64,000 nucleotides of DNA from Ipomoea triloba (taxonomy: Eukaryota; Streptophyta; Magnoliopsida; Solanales; Convolvulaceae): contig NC_044918.1 in assembly GCF_003576645.1 (NCBI RefSeq), positions 30,802,236-30,866,235 of the forward strand, read 5' to 3'. The notes under the pieces are model-generated. The model made no database searches, was not told where the DNA came from, and saw nothing but the letters and a program-made list of their open reading frames with translations. Positions within the stretch are counted from its first letter, which is position 1; each line of letters starts with the position of its first letter. Shown in pieces: positions 47,762 to 60,473 of the stretch. A program made the translations under genes and the position numbers.

Positions 47762-50700
47762 ACCTGTTAGGTACCTGTAATACCAGATAAATATAAATGT
47801 CACTTTTTTTTTAATAAAATGGATCAAATAGGCTATCAAACTTTTTAAAGTGGCAATTAGGTACTTAAAAATGTCAATTTAGTCCATCAAGGCATAATTA
47901 CCTGTTAGTTACCTGTAATACCAGGTAAATTTAAATGTCACTTTTTTTTCGTAAAATTTATCAAATAGGCTATTAAACTTTATCTTTAAAGTCAATTAGA
48001 CTCTAAACCTTTTTAAAGTTACAATTAGGTACATAGAAATGTCAATTTAGTTTATCAAGGCATAATTACCTGGTAGTGACCTGTAATAGCAGGTAAATAT
48101 AAATGTCACTTTTTATTTTCATAAAATGTATCAAATAGGCTACAAACTTTTTAAAGTTTCAATTTGGTCTTAAAAATGTCAATTTAATTTATCAAGGCAT
48201 AATTACCTGTTAGTGACCTGTAATAACAGGTAAATGTAAATGTCACTTTTTTTTTTGCAATAAATGTATCAAATAGGCTATCATACTTTCTCTTTAAAGT
48301 CAATTAGACCCTCAAACTTTTTAAAGTTGCAATTAGGTACTTAAACATGTCAATTTTGTAACAAGACATAATTACCTGTTAGTGATCTGTAATAACAGGT
48401 AAATATAAATGTCACTTTTTATTTTGCATAAAATTTATCAAATTGACTATCAAACATTCTCTTTAAACTCAATTAGAACCTCAAACTTTTTAAAATGGCA
48501 ATTAGGGACTTAAACATGTCAATTTAGTAATCAAGGCATAATACTTGTTAGTGACTAGTAATACCAGGTAAATATAAATGTCACTTTTTTTTTTTCATAA
48601 AATGTACCAAATAGACTATCAAACTTTTTAAAGTTGCAATTACGTACTTAAAAATGACAATTTAGTTCATCAAAGCATAATTACCTGTTAGTGACCTGTA
48701 ATACCAGGTAAATGTAAATGTCACTTTTTTTTGCAATAAATGTATCAAATAGACTATCAAACTTTCTCTTTAAACTCAACTAGAACCTCAAACTTTTTAA
48801 AGTGGCAATTAGGTACGTAAACATATCAATTTAGTAATCAAGGCATAATTACCTGTTAGTGACCAGTAATAGCAGGTAAATATAAATGTCATTTTTTTTT
48901 CATAAAATGTATCAAATAGGCTATCAAACTTTTTGAAGTAGCAATTAGGAACTTAAAAATGTCAATTTAGTTCATCAAAGCATAATACCTGTTAGGTACC
49001 TGTAATACCAGGTAAATGTAAATGTCACTTTTTTTTNTTTTTTTTTTTCATAAAATGTACCAAATAGACTATCAAACTTTTTAAAGTTGCAATTACGTAC
49101 TTAAAAATGACAATTTAGTTCATCAAAGCATAATTACCTGTTAGTGACCTGTAATACCAGGTAAATGTAAATGTCACTTTTTTTTGCAATAAATGTATCA
49201 AATAGACTATCAAACTTTCTCTTTAAACTCAACTAGAACCTCAAACTTTTTAAAGTGGCAATTAGTTACATAAACATGTCAATTTAGTAATCAAGGCATA
49301 ATACTTGTTAGTGACTAGTAATACCAGGTAAATATAAATGTCACTTTTTTTTTTTCATAAAATGTACCAAATAGACTATCAAACTTTTTAAAGTTGCAAT
49401 TACGTACTTAAAAATGACAATTTAGTTCATCAAAGCATAATTACCTGTTAGTGACCTGTAATACCAGGTAAATGTAAATGTCACTTTTTTTTGCAATAAA
49501 TGTATCAAATAGACTATCAAACTTTCTCTTTAAACTCAACTAGAACCTCAAACTTTTTAAAGTGGCAATTAGGTACGTAAACATATCAATTTAGTAATCA
49601 AGGCATAATTACCTGTTAGTGACCAGTAATAGCAGGTAAATATAAATGTCATTTTTTTTTCATAAAATGTATCAAATAGGCTATCAAACTTTTTGAAGTA
49701 GCAATTAGGAACTTAAAAATGTCAATTTAGTTCATCAAAGCATAATACCTGTTAGGTACCTGTAATACCAGGTAAATGTAAATGTCACTTTTTTTTGCAA
49801 TAAATGTATCAAATAGACTATCAAACTTTCTCTTTAAACTCAACTAGAACCTCAAACTTTTTAAAGTGGCAATTAGATACATAAACATGTCAATGTAGTA
49901 ATCAAGGCATAATTACCTGTTAGTGACCTGTAATAACAGCTAAATGTAAATGTCACTTTTTTTTGCAATAAATGTATCAAATAGACTATCAAACTTTTTA
50001 AAGTTGCAATTAGGTACCTAAAAATGTCAATTTAGTTCATCAAGGCATAATACCTGTTAGTGACCTGTAATAACAGCTAAATGTAAATGTCACTTTTTTT
50101 TGCAATAAATGTATCAAATAGACTATCAAACTTTTTAAAGTTGCAATTAGGTACTTAAAAATGTCAATTTAGTCCATCAAGGCATAATTACCTGTTAGTG
50201 ACCAGTAATAGCAGGTAAATATAAATGTCATTTTTTTTTCATAAAATGTATCAAATAGGCTATCAAACTTTTTAAAGTTGCAATTAGGTACTTAAAAATG
50301 TCAATTTAGTCCATCAAGGCATAATTACCTGTTAGTTACCTGTAATACCAGGTAAATTTAAATGTCACTTTTTTTTCGTAAAATTTATCAAATAGGCTAT
50401 TAAACTTTATCTTTAAAGTCAATTAGACTCTAAACCTTTTTAAAGTTACAATTAGGTACATAGAAACGTCAATTTAGTTTATCAAGGCATAATTACCTGG
50501 TAGTGACCTGTAATAGCAGGTAAATATAAATGTCACTTTTTATTTTCATAAAATGTATCAAATAGGCTACAAACTTTTTAAAGTTTCAATTTGGTCTTAA
50601 AAATGTCAATTTAGTTCATCAAGGCATAATTATCTGTTAGTGACCTGTAATACCAGGTAAATCTAAATGTCACTTTTTTTTTGTAATAAATGTATCAAAT

Positions 50701-53017
50701 AGGCTATCAAACTTTCTCTTTAAAGTCAATTAGACCTTCAAACTTTTTAAAGTTACAATTAGGTACTTAAACATGTCAATTTAGTAACAAGACATAATTA
50801 CCTGTTAGTGATCTGTAATAACAGGTAAATATAAATGTCACTTTTTATTTTGCATAAAATTTATCAAATTGACTATCAAACATTCTTTTTAAACTCAATT
50901 AGAACCTCAAACTTTTAAAAATGGCAATTAGGGACTTAAACATGTCAATTTAGTAATCAAGGCATAATTACATGTTAGTAACCTGTAATACTAGGTAAAT
51001 ATAAACGTCACTTTTCTTTTGCATAAAATGTATCAAATAAGCTATCAAACTTTTTGAAGTTGCAATTAGGTACTTAAAAATGTCAATTTAGTAATCAAGG
51101 CATAATTACCTGTTAGTAAACTGTAATAGCAGGTAAATATAAATTTTACTTTTTTTTTTCATAAAATGTATCAAATAGGCTATCAAACTTTTTAAAGTTG
51201 CAATTAGGTCTTAAAAATGTCAATTTAGTTTATCAAGGCATAATTCTTGTTAGTGACCTGCAATACCAGGTAAATATAAATGTCACTTTTTTTTTCATAA
51301 AATGTATCAAATAGGCTACCAAAATTTCTCTTTAAAGTCAATTAGACCCTCAAACTTTTTAAAATTGTAATTAGGTACTTAAATATGTCAATTTTGTAAT
51401 CAAGGCATAATTAGCTGTTAGTCACCTGTAATACAGGTAAATATAAATGTCACTTTTTTTTTTCATAAAATGTATCAAATAGGCTATCAAACTTTTTAAA
51501 GTTGCAATTAGGTACTTAATAATGTCAATTTAATTCATCAAGGCATAATTACCTGTTAGTGACCTGTAATACCACGTAATATAAATGTCACTTTTTTTTC
51601 ATAAAATCTATCAAATAGGCTATCAAAATTTTTAAAGTTGCAATTAGATACTTAAAAATGTCAATTTAGTTTATCAAGGCATAATTACCTGTTACTGACC
51701 TGTAATAGCAGGTAAATATAAATGTCACTTTTTTTTTCATAAAATCTATCAAATAGGCTATCAAACTTTTTAAAGTTGCAATTAGGTCGTAAAAATGTCA
51801 ATTTAGTTTATCAAGGCATAATTACCTGTTAGTGACCTGTAATAGCAGGTAAATATAAATGTCATTTTTTTCATAAAATCTATCAAATAGACTCTCAAAG
51901 TTTTTAAAGTTGCAATTAGATACTTAAAAATGTCAATTTAGTTTATCAAGGCATAATTACCTGTTACTGACATGTAATACCAGGTAAAAATAAATGTCAC
52001 TTTTTTTTGCACAAAATGTATCAAATAGGCTATCAAACTTTCTCTTTAAAGTCAATTACACCCTCAAACTTTTTAAAGTTGCAATTAGGTACTTAAACAT
52101 GTCAATGTAGTAATCAAGGCATAATTACCTCTTAGTGACCAGTAATACCAGGTAAATATAAATGTCACTTTTTTTTCATAAAATGTACCAAATAGACTAT
52201 CAAACTTTTTAAAGTTGCAATTAGGTACTTAAAAATGTCAATTTAGTTAATCAAGGCATAAATACCTGTTAGTGACCTATAATACCAGGTAAATGTAAAT
52301 GTCACTTTTTTTTTGCAATAAATGTATCAGGTAAATGTAAATGTCACTTTTTTTTTGCAATAAATGTATCAAATAGGCTATCAAACTTTCTCTTTAAAGT
52401 CAATTAGACCCTCAAACTTTTTAAATTTGCAATTAGGTACTTAAACATGTCAATTTAGTAATCAAGACATAATTACCTATTAGTGATCTGTAATAGCAGA
52501 TAAATATAAATGTCACTCTTTATTTTGCATAAAATTTATCAAATTGACAATCAAACATTCTCTTTAAACTCAATTAGAACATCAAACTTTTTAAAATGGC
52601 AATTAGGGACTTAAACATGTCAATTTAGTAATCAAGGCATAATTACATGTTAGTGAACTGTAATACCAGGTAAATATAAACGTCACTTTTCTTTTGCATA
52701 AAATGTATCAAATAAGCTATCAAACTTTTTAAAGTTGCAATTAGGTACTTAAAAATGTGAATTTAGTTTATCAAGGCATAATTACCTGTTAGTGACCTGT
52801 AATATCAGGTGAACATAAATGTCACTTTTTTTTTTCATAAAATGTATCAAATAGGCTATCAAACTTTTTAAAGATGCAATTAGGTACTTAAACATGTCAA
52901 TTTAGTTCATCAAGGCATAATTCTTGTTAGTGACCTGTAATATAAATGTCACTTTTTTTTCATAAAATGTATCAAATAGGCTACCAAAATTTCTCTTTAA
53001 AGTCAATTAGACCCTCA
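47762..53017 (+). repeat. Satellite array, second block
   Basis: The same family and orientation as the main block, resuming ACCTGTTAGGTACCTGTAAT after the solo LTR. It contains a single-n join at 49037 in a T run, after which 48590-48760-like text is repeated. A 43-bp local duplication of the AGGTAAATGTAAATGTCAC linker lies at about 52286-52371. Confidence 0.94.
49037..49037. other. Single-n join in a T run
   Basis: The monomers after it repeat those before it (for example ATGACAATTTAGTTCATCAA occurs on both sides), so this may be another unmerged overlap. Confidence 0.7.
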
Positions 53018-53018
53018 N

Positions 53019-53309
53019 GGCTAGGGCAAACCTCTCCTTCAAATGAAATCTGCGGAGGGCAGAGGATGCTCTGGGTGGTGCAGTCTCCAATCGGATTTTG
53101 TCCCAAAACTCCTGCTTATCCATGTTGTAGTCCGATAGGTGCTTGACTGCCTCCTCCGACGTAGCAAAGTCGAATGCTGCTCGTAAATCACCCACGGAGA
53201 TTGTTACGTCTATTTCGTTGAAGCGGCTTTCAACCTTGCCCTTCGTGACCTTGGCATGAGTGAACCATTCTGTGTAGTCGAGGTCATGAATGGTTCGGTA
53301 GTCATGCGT
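53019..53309 (-). pseudogene. Fragment of a retroelement-associated protein between a single n and a gap
   Basis: On the - strand one open frame reads YTEWFTHAKVTKGKVESRFN, then DLRAAFDFATSEEAV and WDKIRLETAPPRASSALRRF. It resembles the conserved part of 'putative plant transposon protein' ORFs found with retroelements. It may be the missing front part of the env-like ORF at 59398-60221. It abuts satellite through an n at 53018 and ends in a gap, so its place here is probably a scaffolding product. Confidence 0.4.
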
Positions 53310-54296
53310 NNNNNNNNNNNNNNNNNNNNNNNNNNNNNNNNNNNNNNNNNNNNNNNNNNNNNNNNNNNNNNNNNNNNNNNNNNNNNNNNNNNNNNNNNNN
53401 NNNNNNNNNNNNNNNNNNNNNNNNNNNNNNNNNNNNNNNNNNNNNNNNNNNNNNNNNNNNNNNNNNNNNNNNNNNNNNNNNNNNNNNNNNNNNNNNNNNN
53501 NNNNNNNNNNNNNNNNNNNNNNNNNNNNNNNNNNNNNNNNNNNNNNNNNNNNNNNNNNNNNNNNNNNNNNNNNNNNNNNNNNNNNNNNNNNNNNNNNNNN
53601 NNNNNNNNNNNNNNNNNNNNNNNNNNNNNNNNNNNNNNNNNNNNNNNNNNNNNNNNNNNNNNNNNNNNNNNNNNNNNNNNNNNNNNNNNNNNNNNNNNNN
53701 NNNNNNNNNNNNNNNNNNNNNNNNNNNNNNNNNNNNNNNNNNNNNNNNNNNNNNNNNNNNNNNNNNNNNNNNNNNNNNNNNNNNNNNNNNNNNNNNNNNN
53801 NNNNNNNNNNNNNNNNNNNNNNNNNNNNNNNNNNNNNNNNNNNNNNNNNNNNNNNNNNNNNNNNNNNNNNNNNNNNNNNNNNNNNNNNNNNNNNNNNNNN
53901 NNNNNNNNNNNNNNNNNNNNNNNNNNNNNNNNNNNNNNNNNNNNNNNNNNNNNNNNNNNNNNNNNNNNNNNNNNNNNNNNNNNNNNNNNNNNNNNNNNNN
54001 NNNNNNNNNNNNNNNNNNNNNNNNNNNNNNNNNNNNNNNNNNNNNNNNNNNNNNNNNNNNNNNNNNNNNNNNNNNNNNNNNNNNNNNNNNNNNNNNNNNN
54101 NNNNNNNNNNNNNNNNNNNNNNNNNNNNNNNNNNNNNNNNNNNNNNNNNNNNNNNNNNNNNNNNNNNNNNNNNNNNNNNNNNNNNNNNNNNNNNNNNNNN
54201 NNNNNNNNNNNNNNNNNNNNNNNNNNNNNNNNNNNNNNNNNNNNNNNNNNNNNNNNNNNNNNNNNNNNNNNNNNNNNNNNNNNNNNNNNNNNNNNN
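53310..54296. other. Assembly gap (987 N)
   Basis: Satellite resumes right after it. The sequence after the gap duplicates about 1 kb from before it. Confidence 0.98.
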
Positions 54297-57200
54297 AAAC
54301 TTTTTAAAGTTGCAATTAGGTCGTAAAAATGTCAATTTAGTTTATCAAGGCATAATTACCTGTTAGTGACCTGTAATAGCAGGTAAATATAAATGTCATT
54401 TTTTTCATAAAATCTATCAAATAGACTCTCAAAGTTTTTAAAGTTGCAATTAGATACTTAAAAATGTCAATTTAGTTTATCAAGGCATAATTACCTGTTA
54501 CTGACCTGTAATAGCAGGTAAATATAAATGTCACTTTTTTTTTCATAAAATCTATCAAATAGGCTATCAAACTTTTTAAAGTTGCAATTAGGTCGTAAAA
54601 ATGTCAATTTAGTTTATCAAGGCATAATTACCTGTTAGTGACCTGTAATAGCAGGTAAATATAAATGTCATTTTTTTCATAAAATCTATCAAATAGACTC
54701 TCAAAGTTTTTAAAGTTGCAATTAGATACTTAAAAATGTCAATTTAGTTTATCAAGGCATAATTACCTGTTACTGACATGTAATACCAGGTAAAAATAAA
54801 TGTCACTTTTTTTTGCACAAAATGTATCAAATAGGCTATCAAACTTTCTCTTTAAAGTCAATTACACCCTCAAACTTTTTAAAGTTGCAATTAGGTACTT
54901 AAACATGTCAATGTAGTAATCAAGGCATAATTACCTCTTAGTGACCAGTAATACCAGGTAAATATAAATGTCACTTTTTTTTCATAAAATGTACCAAATA
55001 GACTATCAAACTTTTTAAAGTTGCAATTAGGTACTTAAAAATGTCAATTTAGTTAATCAAGGCATAAATACCTGTTAGTGACCTATAATACCAGGTAAAT
55101 GTAAATGTCACTTTTTTTTTGCAATAAATGTATCAAATAGGCTATCAAACTTTCTCTTTAAAGTCAATTAGACCCTCAAACTTTTTAAATTTGCAATTAG
55201 GTACTTAAACATGTCAATTTAGTAATCAAGACATAATTACCTATTAGTGATCTGTAATAGCAGATAAATATAAATGTCACTCTTTATTTTGCATAAAATT
55301 TATCAAATTGACAATCAAACATTCTCTTTAAACTCAATTAGAACATCAAACTTTTTAAAATGGCAATTAGGGACTTAAACATGTCAATTTAGTAATCAAG
55401 GCATAATTACATGTTAGTGAACTGTAATACCAGGTAAATATAAACGTCACTTTTCTTTTGCATAAAATGTATCAAATAAGCTATCAAACTTTTTAAAGTT
55501 GCAATTAGGTACTTAAAAATGTGAATTTAGTTTATCAAGGCATAATTACCTGTTAGTGACCTGTAATATCAGGTGAACATAAATGTCACTTTTTTTTTTC
55601 ATAAAATGTATCAAATAGGCTATCAAACTTTTTAAAGATGCAATTAGGTACTTAAACATGTCAATTTAGTTCATCAAGGCATAATTCTTGTTAGTGACCT
55701 GTAATATCAGGTGAACATAAATGTCACTTTTTTTTTTCATAAAATGTATCAAATAGGCTATCAAACTTTCTCTTTAAAGTCAATTAGACCCTCAAACTTT
55801 TTAAATTTGCAATTAGGTACTTAAACATGTCAATTTAGTTCATCAAGGCATAATTCTTGTTAGTGACCTGTAATATCAGGTGAACATAAATGTCACTTTT
55901 TTTTTTCATAAAATGTATCAAATAGGCTATCAAACTTTTTAAAGATGCAATTAGGTACTTCAAATAGGCTATCAAACTTTTTAAAGATGCAATTAGGTAC
56001 TTAAACATGTCAATTTAGTTCATCAAGGCATAATTCTTGTTAGTGACCTGTAATATCAGGTGAACATAAATGTCACTTTTGTTAGTGACCTGTAATATCA
56101 GGTGAACATAAATGTCACTTTTTTTTTTCATAAAATGTATCAAATAGGCTATCAAACTTTTTAAAGATGCAATTAGGTACTTCAAATAGGCTATCAAACT
56201 TTTTAAAGATGCAATTAGGTACTTAAACATGTCAATTTAGTTCATCAAGGCATAATTCTTGTTAGTGACCTGTAATATAAATGTCACTTTTTTTTCATAA
56301 AATGTATCAAATAGGCTACCAAAATTTCTCTTTAAAGTCAATTAGACCCTCAAACTTTTTAAAATTGTAATTAGGTACTTAAATATGAAAATTTAGTAAT
56401 CAAGGCATAATTACCTGTTAGTCACCTGTAATACAGGTAAATATAAATGTCACTTTTTTTTTTCATAAAATGTATCAAATAGGCTATCAAACTTTTTAAA
56501 GTTGCAATTAGATACTTAAAAATATCAATTTAGTTTATCAAGGCATAATTACCTGTTAGTCACCTGTAATACAGGTAAATATAAATGTCACTTTTTTTTT
56601 TCATAAAATGTATCAAATAGGCTATCAAACTTTTTAAAGTTGCAATTAGATACTTAAAAATATCAATTTAGTTTATCAAGGCATAATTACCTGTTACTGA
56701 CCTGTAATAGCAGGTAAATATAAATGTCACTTTTTTTTTCATAAAATCAATCAAATAGGCTATCAAACTTTTTAAAGTTGCAATTAGGTCGTAAAAATGT
56801 CAATTTAGTTTATCAAGGCATAATTACCTGTTAGTGACCTGTAATAGCAGGTAAATATAAATGTCACTTTTTTTTTCATAAAATCAATCAAATAGGCTAT
56901 CAAACTTTTTAAAGTTGCAATTAGGTCGTAAAAATATCAATTTAGTTTATCAAGGCATAATTACCTGTTACTGACCTGTAATAGCAGGTAAATATAAATG
57001 TCACTTTTTTTTTCATAAAATCAATCAAATAGGCTATCAAACTTTTTAAAGTTGCAATTAGGTCGTAAAAATGTCAATTTAGTTTATCAAGGCATAATTA
57101 CCTGTTAGTGACCTGTAATAGCAGGTAAATATAAATGTCATTTTTTTTCATAAAATCTATCAAATAGACTCTCAAAGTTTTTAAAGTTGCAATTAGATAC

Positions 57201-57515
57201 TTAAAAATGTCAATTTAGTTTATCAAGGCATAATTACCTGTTACTGACCTGTAATAGCAGGTAAATATAAATGTCATTTTTTTTCATAAAATCTATCAAA
57301 TAGACTCTCAAAGTTTTTAAAGTTGCAATTAGATACTTAAAAATGTCAATTTAGTTTATCAAGGCATAATTACCTGTTACTGACCTGTAATAGCAGGTAA
57401 ATATAAATGTCACTTTTTTTTTTCATAAAATCTATCAAATAGGCTATTAAACTTTTTAAAGTTGCAATTAGGTCGTAAAAATGTCAATTTAGTTTATCAA
57501 GGCATAATTACCTGT
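54297..57515 (+). repeat. Satellite array, third block
   Basis: Same family and orientation. About 54300-55740 repeats 51780-52960 almost exactly (for example CTGTTACTGACATGTAATAC at 51961 and 54767). It also has short partial-monomer duplications at 55960-56260. It ends at AATTACCTGT, where a copia LTR begins. Confidence 0.94.
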
Positions 57516-59140
57516 TGTTGGTCCCAAGGGGATGGGGTACAAGTCTAGAGGGGGGGGGTGAATAGACTTGTATAAGATTTTGCAAATCTTTTCGACCTCT
57601 CGTGTGTATTGAACTTAGGATGTTTAGGTTCGATACCTCACGAGGTGAAGACAAAGTTTTATGCGCAGCGGAAATATTATCCCCTTTTGGTTAGCACGAG
57701 TTTGGGTTAGTTCGAGAGGTGTGATTATATGCAGTGCAATCGAGAAGTTAGCGAGAGATAAAAACAGAAAGTAAATGCAAGAGAGATTTTTAAGTGGTTC
57801 GGCCAACCCGCCTACTTCCACTCTTCTTCCAGAAACTCCCTGGAAGGATTGCACTAAAACCTTCCCTTTCTAGTACAATAACGAGCGTTTGAGCTTTGAT
57901 CACCAAGCCCGCGTCAAGCCTCAGGTTTCTTTCGCACGGACAGCAGCCAGGATACTCCGCCTCCCTTGCTTAATCCAAAGCAAGACGTTGTTGATAGTCA
58001 CAGTTGAATGTAACGATCTCCAATCTGACCACAAGCTATCGTTGAATCAACTTTGATGTAGAGCAGCTTTGGTCACCTTCTGGATGTATGACAGTTTAAC
58101 TTTGTAACTCTCTTCGAACACTAAGATGTGTTCTCTCGCTGTATTGAATATCAGGATGATATTCCAAGTTAAGCACTTTGCACTGGAACGTTTTTATCAG
58201 ACACCTCTTGTTAACCTCTTGACCTTTTTCACAACCCCTTGTTTTTCACTTCTCCTTTTCTTTGTGTCTTTACGTCCTTATATATGAGAGTAGAGGAATA
58301 ATTCCGTTGGAGGGAAAATTATTCCGTTTGAAATTTGTCTCCCATGCTGATCATGGGTCTTGCATATTTTCAGCATATTTTCATGGAGTGGTGATCTTGT
58401 AACTTGAACCTCTTTGTCTTGTAGTGAATGTTCCATAGTTCACTTTTCTTGAGTCCATGCTCCACTTTCGTCTTTTGGTAAAAGTTACTCTTTTTATATT
58501 CCCATTATTCCTTGTTTGTAGGGAATCAGACCACTTCAGCATTGGTGCACCTTTTGACCGTTTGTGGTGGAGGTCTGACGTGTCATCCACTTCCGTCCAT
58601 TTTGAAACCTCCCGCTCAGCACCTCTTCAATATTTTATCTCCATGATATTCTTCTTCTCCAAACTTAGAGTATTTTGTCTGCACATGTTGACTAACATTC
58701 AGCCTCTTGGAGAAGTGCCCGTTTATCGAGACCATAGAAGATGTCTCGACCACTTGATGTTTCAATCCCATGTATCGAGAGGTCTATCTCTCGAATATTC
58801 TTTACGTCTCGAACTCGATAGGTATATCGAGAGGTCCTTACCTCTCGAACTTGGCTTGTGTCTCGAGACTTAGTTGATGTCTCGTAGACCCTTATTCCTC
58901 CAGAGTTGTCTCGTGCCTGCTTCTGATCTATCTGTTTGCTTACAACACGAAAACTTCTAAGTTGTTCAAACAAGTTTACCTTAAGCTTAAATATTTCCCG
59001 AGTTGAGCTCAAATTACCCGGTTGTATTTTCGCTCTTAGTTTACTTATCGAACTTACATTGTTTTGCCTATGTATCGAGACTTGGGGATTCTTACTTAAC
59101 AGTTGGTATCATCAAAACCTATTACATGATGTTCCTAACA
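57516..59140 (-). mobile_element. 3' LTR of a SIRE/Maximus-like copia element
   Basis: On the - strand it starts TGTTAGGAACATCATG and ends CCTTGGGACCAACA, 1625 bp, inserted in the satellite at ATTACCTGT. Near its end it has the GGGGGGGGGTGAATAG-type stretch common in this LTR family. The 58700-58900 part is dense in TCTCGA/CTCGAG words. There is no protein-coding evidence. The other end of the element is outside the window, so a target duplication cannot be checked. Confidence 0.8.
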
Positions 59141-59154
59141 ATTTCCCCCTTTTT
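59141..59154 (-). promoter_or_regulatory. Polypurine tract of the SIRE-like element
   Basis: AAAAAGGGGGAAAT on the - strand directly before the LTR start. It fixes the LTR boundary and the orientation. Confidence 0.85.
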
Positions 59155-59397
59155 GATGATGCCAACACTTATACTTACTTATATGGCTGATTTGAAAAAG
59201 AAAAAGCATTGATTTTATTTTCAGCGCATATGGTAAGTTTGACAACTGATCTACTAAAGCAAGAATAACCAAACTCACGCAACACCCCAACAAAAGATAT
59301 ATATATTATCATAACAGGAGTGTTTTACAGGGCTTTAGCAGAAAAGAAAGAAGATAAAGAACAACATCAAATTCGAATGCATGTAGACATCGAGAGC

Positions 59398-60221
59398 TTA
59401 CTGCTTATTCGCTTTCCTCTTCTCGTTTATGGCTGCTCGTGTCTTGTGGAGGTCTTCAAAGTTCACCTGCTCTAGATATTCGTTTGATATATCCAGGTGA
59501 AGGTAATTGACAAAGGCTTCACCTATGAAGTTGCCTTCAATCACCCCATCTCTCCACCATTCGATGCATTCCGGAAGAGTGAGACCGCTATGAAGAGCTA
59601 AGTCAGTTTTGGTAAGAAGACTTACTATGATTCCATGAAGATATTCGTTTGAGTCTTCTTTGGTCCCTGCCTTGTAGCTCTGTAGGAGTAGCTTGTCTCT
59701 CTTCTCTTTGGCTGTTTGTTGTTCTTGTTTCTTTCTTCTGATTTCCTTGTCTTCTTCTCTTCTTTCTCCTATTTCCAGTGAACGCTGGATCCTTAACATA
59801 TCTGCTCTTTCAGCTTCCTCCATTTGTTTTCTTGTTGACTTTGGAACTTTTGGAGGAGGAGGAGGTCCAGCTGGTTCACTTGCCGCCCTCTTCTTGCTGG
59901 TTGAAGTCCCTCCCTGAGTCTTCTTTTCCCCCTTGTTGGCATCATACCGGAGGGAAAGTAAGGAGGACAGACCGTCGAAGAGTGCATGGATTTGGGCAGG
60001 CATTTGGTGCGACAGGTCAGTGAGTATGGTTTGCATCACATCCTGTCGAAGTTCACTTGAGCGTTGGTGGGCTTGAAGTTCTGCTCGTAACTCGGCGAAT
60101 TCAGTTCTCATCCTTTCAGTCTCTGCTCGAGCTACCGCAGCCTCATCCGCAGCCCTTTGTGCTGCATTCTCAGCCCACACTGCTTGTTCGAGAAGTCTTC
60201 GTTGCTTGCGGAGTCACACGT
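59398..60221 (-). CDS. Env-like / 'plant transposon' ORF of the SIRE-like element, C-terminal part
   Basis: An open frame ending KRKANKQ, about 250 bp before the LTR, in the place of the extra (env-like) ORF of SIRE elements. It begins at the gap; the first ATG-led stretch is MWAENAAQRAADEA at 60180. Ala/Glu/Arg-rich heptads suggest a coiled coil (first 60 residues). A SEPAGPPPPPKVPKS proline stretch and a second long charged helix (QRSLEIGERREEDKEIRRKK) follow, then a folded-looking tail with LPECIEWWRDGV. No transmembrane segment is visible, so an envelope role is not supported. A second copy lies inverted at 60474-61211. Confidence 0.6.
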
Positions 60222-60246
60222 NNNNNNNNNNNNNNNNNNNNNNNNN
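60222..60246. other. Assembly gap (25 N)
   Basis: A placeholder-size gap between the env-like ORF and an RT fragment. Confidence 0.98.
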
Positions 60247-60448
60247 AGTTAAATAAAGAAGAGATCCGATGATACCTCGATAAGTGGTTTGATCGACCTC
60301 TCGACCTTCGCTGTCGACATCGATACGTAGAGAGGTTCCCATAGGTACTTTGACTGAGGATTTCCCTTCTATGTTGTATTTCCTGAGCAGATCCTTGGTG
60401 TATTTTTCCTGGTTGATGAAGATACCTTCCCTAAGCTGTCTCACTTGT
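60247..60448 (-). pseudogene. Copia reverse transcriptase C-terminal fragment
   Basis: An open - strand frame reading REGIFINQEKYTKDLLRKYN ... TTYRGIIGSLLYLT, the conserved linker between copia RT and RNase H. It is bounded by 25-N gaps on both sides. It fits the same SIRE-like element as the RT at 62618-62983, but the intervening sequence is out of order. Confidence 0.8.
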
Positions 60449-60473
60449 NNNNNNNNNNNNNNNNNNNNNNNNN
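60449..60473. other. Assembly gap (25 N)
   Basis: Placeholder-size gap. The orientation of the env-like sequence flips across it. Confidence 0.98.

Noticed and set aside
53007..54335. ORFs of 356-442 aa crossing the 987-N gap
   Set aside because: Only the first ~97 residues on the - strand are real sequence; the rest is gap and satellite.
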